This document shows, in pieces, positions 15,939 to 22,275 of a DNA stretch of 64,000 nucleotides. The stretch covers positions 1 to 64,000 of the forward strand of contig DATLOC010000041.1 of assembly GCA_035536455.1 (NCBI GenBank), given 5' to 3'. The translations under genes were made by a program, and so were the position numbers. Below the pieces are notes generated by a model that saw only the letters and a list, made by a program, of their open reading frames with translations, did no database searches and was not told where the DNA came from. Within the stretch, counting starts at the first letter, position 1. Each line of letters starts with the position of its first letter. Source of the stretch: DASUNQ01 sp035536455 (GTDB lineage Bacteria; Acidobacteriota; Thermoanaerobaculia; Multivoradales; UBA5704).

Positions 15939-17333
15939 TTAGAGCACGTACCGGGAGAGGTCCTGGTCCTGGACGATGTCGACCAGGGCCTTGCGCACGT
16001 AGGCACCGTCGACGGCGAGCGTCACGCCCGCCATGTCGGGGGCGCCGAAGGAGACCTCGTCGAGCACCCGCTCCATCAGCGTCGCCAGCCGCCGTGCGCC
16101 GATGTTCTCGGTCGCCGAGTTGACCTCGACCGCCAGCCGCGCCAGCTCGGTCACCGCGTCGTCGGTGAAGGAGAGCGACAGGCCCTCGGTCGAGAGCAGC
16201 GCCGCGTACTGCTTGGTGAGCGCGGTCTCGGGCTCGGTCAGGATGCGCACGAAGTCCTGCTCGGTCAGGGCGTCGAGCTCCACCCGGATGGGGAAGCGCC
16301 CCTGCAGCTCCGGGATCAGGTCCGAGGGCTTGCTGACGTGGAAGGCGCCGGCGGCGATGAACAGGATGTGGTCGGTCTTGACGACACCGTACTTGGTCGA
16401 GACCGTCGTCCCCTCGACGATCGGCAGCAGGTCGCGCTGCACCCCCTCGCGCGAGACGTCCGGGCCGCGCGAGCCTTCGCGGCCGGCGATCTTGTCGATC
16501 TCGTCGAGGAAGATCATGCCGCCCTGCTCGACGCGGTGGCGGGCCTCGCGCGCCACGGTGGCGCGGTCGATCAGCTTCTCCGACTCCTGCTGGAGGAGGA
16601 CCTCCTTGGCCTCGGCCACCGTCACCTGCTGCTTCTTCTTCCGCCCGAAGAGGCCGGGGAGCATGTCCTTGACGTTGATCCCCACCTCCTCGACGCCCTG
16701 CGGCGTGAACATCTCCATGCTCGGGAAGCTGGCGTCGTCGACCTCGATCTCGACGTGCCGCCCGTCGAGCGCCCCCGAGCGGAGCTTGGCGCGGAACTTC
16801 TCGCGCGTCTTCGACAGCTCGTCGAGGTCCTCGTCACTCTCGCTGCGCAGGTAGCTCGACACCGGCCGCGGCGGCACCAGAAGCTGGAGCAGGCGCTCCT
16901 CGGCGTTCCGGGCGGCGGCCTCGCGCACCGCCTCGCGCTTCTCCTCGCGCACCATGCCGACGGCGATCTCGACCAGGTCGCGCACCATCGACTCGACGTC
17001 GCGCCCGACGTAGCCCACCTCGGTGAACTTGCTCGCCTCGACCTTCATGAAGGGCGCCTTGGCGTGCTTGGCCAGGCGGCGGGCGGTCTCGGTCTTGCCG
17101 ACGCCGGTGGGGCCGATCATCAGGATGGTCTTGGGCGCGATCTCCTCGGCGATCTCGGGCGGGAGCTGCTGGCGCCGCCAGCGGTTGCGCAGGGCGATCG
17201 CCACGGCGCGCTTGGCGTCGTGCTGGCCGACGACGTACTTGTCGAGCTCGCCGACGATCTGCCGCGGCGTCATGTTGTCGAGCGCGCCGGCCGGGGCGTC
17301 GCCGGCGGGGTGTCCCTTGAGCTCGAGCGACAC
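15939..17333 (-). CDS. hslU: HslU, ATPase subunit of the HslVU protease
   Basis: A 464-residue AAA+ unfoldase that feeds proteins to HslV in the cytosol. Walker A is GPTGVGKTET (about residue 74), Walker B IFLDEID near 272, and sensor/arginine-finger segments are present. VGYVGRDVESMVRDL and the I-domain insertion (about 135-235) are as in the family. It ends SRYVL, the conserved C-terminal tail that docks into HslV. The GTG start is 3 bases after the hslV stop. A 118-bp piece of its I-domain (16803-16920) is copied, inverted, at 18264-18381 upstream of hslV. Confidence 0.97.
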   Translation of the reverse strand: MSLELKGHPAGDAPAGALDNMTPRQIVGELDKYVVGQHDAKRAVAIALRNRWRRQQLPPEIAEEIAPKTILMIGPTGVGKTETARRLAKHAKAPFMKVEASKFTEVGYVGRDVESMVRDLVEIAVGMVREEKREAVREAAARNAEERLLQLLVPPRPVSSYLRSESDEDLDELSKTREKFRAKLRSGALDGRHVEIEVDDASFPSMEMFTPQGVEEVGINVKDMLPGLFGRKKKQQVTVAEAKEVLLQQESEKLIDRATVAREARHRVEQGGMIFLDEIDKIAGREGSRGPDVSREGVQRDLLPIVEGTTVSTKYGVVKTDHILFIAAGAFHVSKPSDLIPELQGRFPIRVELDALTEQDFVRILTEPETALTKQYAALLSTEGLSLSFTDDAVTELARLAVEVNSATENIGARRLATLMERVLDEVSFGAPDMAGVTLAVDGAYVRKALVDIVQDQDLSRYVL

Positions 17334-17336
17334 CGC

Positions 17337-17885
17337 CTACAGCTCCTCGACCGTCAGCTGCTCGTTGGTGAAGACGCAGATCTCGGCGGCGATGCGCATC
17401 GCCTCGCGCACGATCTCGGCGGCGCCGAGCGGCGTGTGGCGCATGAGGGCGCGCGCCGCGGCGAGGGCGAAGTTGGCGCCGGAGCCGACCGCGAGCACCC
17501 CGTCCTCCTCGTCCGGCTGCAGCAGCTCGCCCGTGCCCGAGACGTAGAAGCTCTTCTCCTTGTCGGCCACCAGGAGCATCGCCTGGAGCTGGCGCAGGGC
17601 GCGGTCGGTGCGCCAGTCCTTGGCCAGCTCGACGACGGCGCGCTCGAGGTTGCCGCCGAACTCCTCGAGCTTGGCCTCCAGCCGGGTGAAGAGGGCGAGG
17701 GCGTCGGCCCCGCCGCCGGCGAAGCCGACCAGCACCTTCCCCTTCCCCGCCCGCCGCACCTTGCGCGCGCTGGCCTTGACGATGGTGTTGCTGTTCATCG
17801 TCACCTGGCCGTCGCTCGCCATGCACACCTTGCCATCGCGGCGCACGAGGAGCACGGTCGTCGAATGGAAGGTGGGTGTGTCCAC
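17337..17885 (-). CDS. hslV: HslV, proteolytic subunit of the HslVU protease
   Basis: A 182-residue threonine peptidase of the proteasome beta family. The expected processed N-terminus is in FHSTTVLLVRRDG, where the first Thr of TTV would be the nucleophile after removal of a short propeptide. SDGQVTM, KVRR, VGFAGGGADALALF, ELAKDWR and SGTGELLQP are conserved. The AGDG loop reads ASDG here. Its GTG start has no Shine-Dalgarno. A TAGAAT box lies 9 bases upstream. Directly beyond the promoter zone lies the 21-bp repeat array. In many bacteria hslV follows xerC. Here that link is broken by about 2 kb of inserted DNA. Confidence 0.96.
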   Translation of the reverse strand: MDTPTFHSTTVLLVRRDGKVCMASDGQVTMNSNTIVKASARKVRRAGKGKVLVGFAGGGADALALFTRLEAKLEEFGGNLERAVVELAKDWRTDRALRQLQAMLLVADKEKSFYVSGTGELLQPDEEDGVLAVGSGANFALAAARALMRHTPLGAAEIVREAMRIAAEICVFTNEQLTVEEL

Positions 17886-17894
17886 GGGGGAGGG

Positions 17895-17900
17895 ATTCTA
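17895..17900 (-). promoter_or_regulatory. Putative -10 element of the hslVU operon
   Basis: TAGAAT on the minus strand, 9 bases before the hslV GTG. With no ribosome-binding site, the transcript would be leaderless or nearly so. The 21-bp palindrome array starts about 50 bases further upstream, a position from which bound protein could influence this promoter. Confidence 0.45.
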
Positions 17901-17952
17901 GCGCGGGGATTGCGGGAGGCCGCCCGGAGGCGGCGGAACGCCTTCCTTACGC

Positions 17953-18267
17953 CTGAAGATGTCCCGGCGCGCCCCGGGGATGCGGCGGCGGAGCCTGGAG
18001 ATGTCCTCCCGGAGCCTCGGAATGTCCTCCGAAGCCCGCGGAATGCATTCCCAGCGGCCGGGAATGGATTCCGAGGCGCCGGGAATCTAATCCGAACGCC
18101 GCGGAATAGATCCCGAAGCCCTGGGAATCGATTCCGAAGCCCTGGGAATCTATTCCGAGCGCCCGGGAATCGATTCCCAAGCGCTCGGAATCCATTCCCG
18201 GGCTCCGGGAACCTATTCCGAAGCCTCGGGAGCTTATCTCCCGCGGCTCGGAGGCCATTCGGAGGCC
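17953..18267. repeat. Array A: fifteen 21-bp units with palindromic GGAAT..ATTCC cores
   Basis: Fifteen consecutive units of exactly 21 bp, starting at 17953, 17974, 17995 and so on to 18247. The central eight or nine are the clearest. Each has a 12-bp core of the form GGAATNNATTCC. Perfect palindromes include GGAATCGATTCC (18124, 18166) and GGAATGCATTCC (18040). Between cores runs a GC-rich CGAAGCCCT-like spacer. Outer units are degenerate. The period equals two helical turns and seven codons, so all frames stay open, but no start or ribosome site marks it as a gene. The units are not identical, so this is neither a CRISPR nor a simple slippage repeat. It lies upstream of hslV and runs into the hslU fragment. 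Confidence 0.9.
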
Positions 18268-18381
18268 GCCGCCCGGAACGCCGAGGAGCGCCTCCTCCAG
18301 CTCCTGGTGCCGCCGCGGCCGGTGTCGAGCTACCTGCGCAGCGAGAGCGACGAGGACCTCGACGAGCTGTCGAAGACGCGC
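18264..18381 (+). pseudogene. 118-bp inverted copy of an internal hslU segment
   Basis: Matches the reverse complement of 16803-16920 with only three differences in 118 bp. It encodes AEERLLQLLVPP and SESDEDLDELSKT from the HslU I-domain. All three differences are synonymous in the hslU frame (Leu, Leu, Ser codons). There is no start and no flanking coding sequence. Its left edge overlaps the last unit of the 21-bp array, so the two may have been deposited together. Confidence 0.92.
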
Positions 18382-18434
18382 ACGCAACCTAGTGACTCAT
18401 GTTGCTGTCCGGAAGATCGTGGAGGAGAAGTACC

Positions 18435-18530
18435 ATGAAGCAGCAGTTGTTCTCGGAGCTGGTTGAAAGCGTTCGCGAGGTGGCGCCATTCTCAAGGGCA
18501 AGGCGGAACCGGCGAGGGCCTTCGAAGTGA
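18435..18530 (+). pseudogene. Truncated, frameshifted HTH antitoxin N-terminus (HigA/MqsA-like)
   Basis: An ATG with GGAGGAG upstream begins MKQQLFSELVESVRE. One missing base, probably in GAGGGTGGC now read as GAGGTGGC, breaks the frame. Reading on in the next frame gives GAILKGKAEPARAFEV. This is the stereotyped start of XRE-type antitoxins (KE.LF.ELL.SVREGGAILRG...P.R.F) before the helix-turn-helix. The helix-turn-helix itself is missing. The remnant runs straight into the DinB-like gene. No toxin gene is seen beside it. Confidence 0.7.
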
Positions 18531-19078
18531 AGACAACAGAGGTTAGGGGGGAATTCCAGCTCGATGACGCCCTGGAGGTTCTGGCGCGGACGCCTGCCGC
18601 TCTCGCGGGGCTGCTCGGCGGGATCGGGCCGGGGTGGCAGGGGGCGAACGAGGGGCCGGAGACGTGGAGCCCCGTCGACGTCCTGGGGCACCTGATCCAC
18701 GGCGAGGAGACTGACTGGGTTCCGCGTGCCCGGATCATCCTCGAGCGGGGGGAGGAGCGGGCGTTCGATCCGTTCGACCGCTGGGCCCAATTCACGCGCT
18801 TCGAGGGCTGGTCGCTGCCGGCCCTTCTCGACCGCTTCGGCGAGCTGCGCGGCGAGAACCTGGCGACAGTCCGCGTCTGGAACCTGACGGCGGAGCAGCT
18901 CGAGCGCCGCGGCCGCCACCCGGAGCTCGGGACGGTGACGCTGCGCCAGCTCCTCGCCACCTGGGTGGTGCACGACCTCGATCACGTGGCGCAGATCGCG
19001 CGCGTCATGGCCAAGCGCTACGCCGCGGACGTCGGGCCCTGGCAGGCGTACTTGTCTGTCCTCCGCGACCGCTCGTGA
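18527..19078 (+). CDS. DinB/YfiT-like metal-binding four-helix protein
   Basis: A 183-residue DinB-superfamily protein, a four-helix bundle that usually binds a metal through three His. Candidates are VLGHLIHGEE (His about 45-49) and WVVHDLDHVAQI near 150. Family roles include thiol-dependent transferases and stress proteins. The exact reaction is unknown. The GTG at 18527 is the only plausible start and lies inside the antitoxin remnant. The usual short N-terminus (a Met before EFQLDDALEVL) seems to have lost its own start codon at the junction. The gene sits on the plus strand within the insert that splits xerC from hslV. Confidence 0.8.
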   Translation: MKTTEVRGEFQLDDALEVLARTPAALAGLLGGIGPGWQGANEGPETWSPVDVLGHLIHGEETDWVPRARIILERGEERAFDPFDRWAQFTRFEGWSLPALLDRFGELRGENLATVRVWNLTAEQLERRGRHPELGTVTLRQLLATWVVHDLDHVAQIARVMAKRYAADVGPWQAYLSVLRDRS

Positions 19079-19136
19079 CGATCGTCCGGGCGCGTGCCGC
19101 CCCGGTCAAGCGAAGTGTCGGAGCGGAAAACGCCGA

Positions 19137-19511
19137 TTGTGTCCGTCCTCTGCTTGCGGAACGGGGGGAATCTACCTCCCGCTGACAGGAGATGACACGG
19201 TCACGGAAACGAACGCGCTCGAAGAGAATCGAGTGGTCTATGGTTCGGTTACGGCAACGGGCCAGCCCGAAGGGGTGGGATTCACCGCTACTCGAAGCTC
19301 GAAAGGCATCTATGCCGTCTCTTTCGAGCGGCGGTTTAACCAACCACCAACCGTAGTTGTGGTCATCAATGACCAGGCAGGAAATGATGACATCGCGAAA
19401 GTGAACCAGGTGAACAGAGAGAGCTTCATTGTCCAGATTAGCGACATACCTGCTGGCTTCGTACGCGATGATGCGCGTTTCAGCTTCATTGCTCTCGGCC
19501 GACGTAACTGA
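19137..19511 (+). CDS. Small beta-rich, H-type-lectin-like protein
   Basis: A 124-residue protein whose core reads VVYGSVTATG, GFTATRSSKGIYAVSFER, then FNQPPTVVVVIND. This resembles the beta-sandwich domain found in H-type lectins and in tail or spore-surface proteins, where a GRV..DG..G.GFTV....G.Y.I.F...F..PP.V pattern recurs. The start is uncertain. A TTG at 19137 is used here, no ribosome site is convincing, and the gene may be 5'-truncated. Its GC content is clearly lower than the neighbours, which supports recent arrival. It converges on the membrane protein gene and overlaps it by 26 bases. Confidence 0.55.
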   Translation: MCPSSACGTGGIYLPLTGDDTVTETNALEENRVVYGSVTATGQPEGVGFTATRSSKGIYAVSFERRFNQPPTVVVVINDQAGNDDIAKVNQVNRESFIVQISDIPAGFVRDDARFSFIALGRRN

Positions 19512-20061
19512 ACTTGCCGACCACTGCAAGGAACTCCTCCGGGTCGTCGGGGGTGACGATCAGCCGCCGCTCGGGCAGCTCGACGAGGACGGCGTGGGCG
19601 AGGTCGGAGGCGTAGAGGTCGAGCTCGCCCAAGCGGTGGGACTCGAAGCCGCCGCTGCCGGCGGTGACGCCGCCGGAGGTGGTCAGGCGCTCGAGGTGGG
19701 CGGTCTCCTCCGCGTCGAGGCGGCGGGCGGCGGCGCCGGCTACGGGGAAACGCTCGCGCCGGCGGCGCATCTGGATCGCCAGGCGGTCGTCCTCGAGCTC
19801 CAGCCAGAGGGGGTCGAGGTCGCCGCTCATCCGCCAGGCGGTCCACGCCGCCAGGCCGACGAGGAGGGCGAGGACGCCGTGGCCGATCCGGCCGAGCGCG
19901 AGGGTGGCGGCGCCGACGCCCGCCATCAGGAGGGCCAGCCCGACGAGCAGCAGGCGGAGCCGCCGCCGCCCGCGGGCGATCGCCCCGCCCGCCGTGCAGG
20001 GGAAGCGCGTCACCGGCCGGTCAGCCGCGCCTAGCCCGCGGATGGGCTTCGCGGTAGACAT
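19486..20061 (-). CDS. Small membrane protein with a PH-like C-terminal domain
   Basis: A 191-residue protein. After a basic stretch (ARGRRRLRLLL) it has two adjacent transmembrane helices (about residues 35-75), then a cytoplasmic domain ending with YASDLAHAVLVELPERRLIVTPDDPEEFL. That end resembles bacterial PH-like domains (bPH2 type), in which a final helix follows ITP.D...F. The function is unknown. The ATG at 20061 overlaps xerC by 41 bases. A GTG at 20013, 8 bases after the xerC stop, is a good alternative. It is likely cotranscribed with trmFO-xerC. Confidence 0.7.
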   Translation of the reverse strand: MSTAKPIRGLGAADRPVTRFPCTAGGAIARGRRRLRLLLVGLALLMAGVGAATLALGRIGHGVLALLVGLAAWTAWRMSGDLDPLWLELEDDRLAIQMRRRRERFPVAGAAARRLDAEETAHLERLTTSGGVTAGSGGFESHRLGELDLYASDLAHAVLVELPERRLIVTPDDPEEFLAVVGKFSYVGREQ

Positions 20062-20935
20062 CGAGGAGGTGCTGGACCTCGAGGTGGGTGTACTTCTGGG
20101 TGGTCGAGAGCGAGCTGTGGCCGAGCAGCTCCTGGATTGCCCGCAGATCGGCCCCCGCCTCCAGCAGGTGGGTGGCGAAGGTGTGGCGCAGGGTGTGCGG
20201 GTGGACGCCGGCCGCCACGCCCGCCGCCGCCGCCCAGCGGTCGAGGACGCGGCGCACCGAGCGGTCGGGGAGCCGGCCGCCGCGGGAGCTCAAAAAGACC
20301 GGCTCGCCCGGCAGGTCCGGGGCCCGCAGCCCTTCCCAGACTTGCAGCCAGGCGCGCAGGGCCTCGGCCGCCGGCCGGCCGAAGGGGACCATCCGCTCTT
20401 TCCCGCCCTTGCCGGTGACGCGCAGCACCCGGCCGCCGAGGTCGACGTCGGGCCAGTCGAGCCCCACCAGCTCGCCCACCCGCAGGCCGGTGGCGTAGAG
20501 CAGCTCGACGATCGACCGGTCGCGCAGGACGAGCGGCTCGCCGCCCGCTGGCGCCTCGATCAGGTTCTCGACCTCGCCGGGGCGGAGGTGGCGCGGCAGG
20601 GTGTGCGGGTGCTTCGGCGTGCGCACGCCGCTGGCCGGGTTGGCGCCGAGGGTCCCCTCGCGGCAGGCGAAGCGGAAAAGGCTGCGGATCGCCGCTAGCG
20701 CCCGCCCCTGGCTGCGCCGCCCGAGGCCGCGCCGGGTCTCGGCGGCGAGGAAGGAGCGGACGGCGAGGGCGTCGATCTCCTGGGGTTGGATCGTCTCCGG
20801 CGCCCTCGCGAGGAAGTCGCGGGCGAGGAAGTCGAGGAAGCGGAGGAGGTCCCCTTCGTACGCGCGCAGGGTGTGGCGGGAGAGGCCGCGCTCCTGCCCC
20901 AGGTGCTCGAGGAAGCGATGGATCAGCCGACGCAC
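20021..20935 (-). CDS. xerC: Tyrosine recombinase XerC
   Basis: A 304-residue site-specific recombinase that, with XerD, resolves chromosome dimers at dif. It has an N-terminal SAM-like core-binding domain (FLEHLGQERGLSRHTLRAYEGDL). The catalytic domain carries the full set: Arg in ATGLRVGEL, Lys in GKGGKER, HTLRHTFATHLL (His and Arg), LGHSSLSTTQ (His), and the Tyr nucleophile in QKYTH. The length matches XerC. The GTG at 20935 overlaps the end of trmFO by 13 bases. A phage or integron integrase is unlikely given the length and the trmFO neighbour. Confidence 0.95.
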   Translation of the reverse strand: MRRLIHRFLEHLGQERGLSRHTLRAYEGDLLRFLDFLARDFLARAPETIQPQEIDALAVRSFLAAETRRGLGRRSQGRALAAIRSLFRFACREGTLGANPASGVRTPKHPHTLPRHLRPGEVENLIEAPAGGEPLVLRDRSIVELLYATGLRVGELVGLDWPDVDLGGRVLRVTGKGGKERMVPFGRPAAEALRAWLQVWEGLRAPDLPGEPVFLSSRGGRLPDRSVRRVLDRWAAAAGVAAGVHPHTLRHTFATHLLEAGADLRAIQELLGHSSLSTTQKYTHLEVQHLLDVYREAHPRARRG

Positions 20936-22257
20936 GCCGCTTCCGCCCACACCCCTTGCCGCACGGCCCAGGCGAGGAGATCCCCTCGCGCCCGCTCGGC
21001 GTAGGCCGCCCGCCGGTCGCCGCGGCGCGGCGCGTTGGGCAGCTCGGAGAAGAGGCCGTAGTTGACGTTGGCGGGCTGGAAGCGCCGGGGGTCGGACTCG
21101 GTCAAGTGGCGGGCGAGGGCGCCGAGCGCGGTCGTCGGCGGGAAGTGCTCGGGGGCGCGGTCGCTCGCCCGCTCCAGCGCCAGGTAGAGACCGACCGCCA
21201 GCCCCGTGGCCGCCGACTCCAGGTACCCCTCGACGCCGGTGATCTGGCCGGCCAAGCGCACGTTCGGCGCAGCCTTGACCCGGTAGTGCGCGTCGAGGTG
21301 GGTCGGGGCGTTGATGAAGGTGTTGCGGTGGATCTGCCCGAGGCGCACGAAGCGGGCGCCCTCGAGCCCGGGGATCAGCCGCAGCACCCGCTCCTGGTCC
21401 CCCCAGCGCATGCGCGACTGGAAGCCCACCAGGTTGAACTGGCTCTTCGCCAGGTCCTCGCGCCGCAGCTGGACGACCGCCCACGGGCGGCGCCCGTCCG
21501 GGGCCCGCAGGCCGACCGGCTTCATCGGCCCGTAGCGCAGGGTGTCGACGCCGCGGCGCGCCAGCTCCTCGATCGGCAGGCACCCCTCGAAGAAGAGCGC
21601 CTTCTCGAAGTCGTGGAGGGGGAGGACCTCGGCCTCGGTCAGGGCCTGGTGGAAGGCGAGGTACTGCTCGCGGTCGAGCGGGGCGTTGAGGTAGTCGGCG
21701 CCCTCACCTTTGTCGTAGCGCGACTGCCAGAAGAGCCGGCTCTCGTCGAGGCTCTCGCCGTCCACGATGGGGGCGATGGCGTCGTAGAAGTAGAGGTAGT
21801 CGCTGCCGAGGAGGGCCTGGAGGGCGGCGGCCATCGGCTCGGAGGTGAGGGGGCCCGTGGCGAGGACGACGTCCCCTTCCGGGATCGCCGTCACCTCCTC
21901 GCGCCGGATCGTCACTCGCGGGTGCGCTTCGAGGGCGCCGGTGACGAGGCGGGCGAAGCGGTCGCGATCGACGGCGAGGGCGCTCCCGGCCGGCACCGCC
22001 GCCGCCCGCGCGCTGGCGATGACCAGCGAGCCGAGCTGCTCCATCTCGCGCTTGAGGAGGCCGGCGGCGTGGAGCGGGTCGTCGCTGCGCAGCGAGTTGC
22101 TGCACACCAGCTCCGCCAAGTCGCCGGTCTTGTGCGCCGGGGTGCCCTTGACCGGCCGCATCTCGTGGAGCACCACGTCCACCCCCCGCTCGGCGAGCTG
22201 CCAGGCGCACTCGGCGCCGGCGAAGCCGCCGCCCACGATCTCGACCGGAGAGGGCAT
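20923..22257 (-). CDS. trmFO: TrmFO, folate/FAD-dependent tRNA m5U54 methyltransferase
   Basis: Methylates U54 of tRNA to ribothymidine using methylenetetrahydrofolate and FAD. The length is 444 residues. The N-terminal FAD site is EIVGGGFAGAE. Conserved TrmFO segments follow: HKTGDLAELVCSNSLR (with the catalytic-region Cys), VDRDRFA, ATGPLTS, YFYDAIAPIV, and C-terminal QITGVEGYLESAATG, ANVNYGLF. The gene order trmFO-xerC is shared with Firmicutes and other phyla. The ATG at 22257 is preceded by a consensus TATAAT at exactly 7 bases and no ribosome site, so the mRNA should be leaderless. Only 18 bp separate it from the divergent nucleotidase start. Confidence 0.95.
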   Translation of the reverse strand: MPSPVEIVGGGFAGAECAWQLAERGVDVVLHEMRPVKGTPAHKTGDLAELVCSNSLRSDDPLHAAGLLKREMEQLGSLVIASARAAAVPAGSALAVDRDRFARLVTGALEAHPRVTIRREEVTAIPEGDVVLATGPLTSEPMAAALQALLGSDYLYFYDAIAPIVDGESLDESRLFWQSRYDKGEGADYLNAPLDREQYLAFHQALTEAEVLPLHDFEKALFFEGCLPIEELARRGVDTLRYGPMKPVGLRAPDGRRPWAVVQLRREDLAKSQFNLVGFQSRMRWGDQERVLRLIPGLEGARFVRLGQIHRNTFINAPTHLDAHYRVKAAPNVRLAGQITGVEGYLESAATGLAVGLYLALERASDRAPEHFPPTTALGALARHLTESDPRRFQPANVNYGLFSELPNAPRRGDRRAAYAERARGDLLAWAVRQGVWAEAACVG

Positions 22258-22264
22258 CGGAGCG

Positions 22265-22270
22265 ATTATA
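22265..22270 (-). promoter_or_regulatory. Consensus -10 box of the trmFO-xerC operon, overlapping a divergent start region
   Basis: TATAAT on the minus strand, then CGCTCCG and the ATG of trmFO. The same 18-bp gap must also hold the plus-strand signal for the nucleotidase gene, for which GATTAT (22264-22269) sits 6 bases before its ATG. The two promoters would overlap and probably exclude each other. Confidence 0.7.
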
Positions 22271-22275
22271 GGGAC

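Noticed and set aside
17953..18267. Array A as a CRISPR array
   Set aside because: Units are contiguous with no unique spacers, repeats are degenerate, the length is 21 bp and no cas genes are present.
15273..18392. Long plus-strand open frame (over 1000 codons) opposite hslU, hslV and the array
   Set aside because: It is the antisense frame of well-supported genes. High GC keeps it open, and its composition is His/Arg/Leu-biased shadow sequence.
20021..20935. xerC as an integron integrase
   Set aside because: Length, trmFO neighbourhood and motifs fit XerC. The extra patch that marks integron integrases is not seen.
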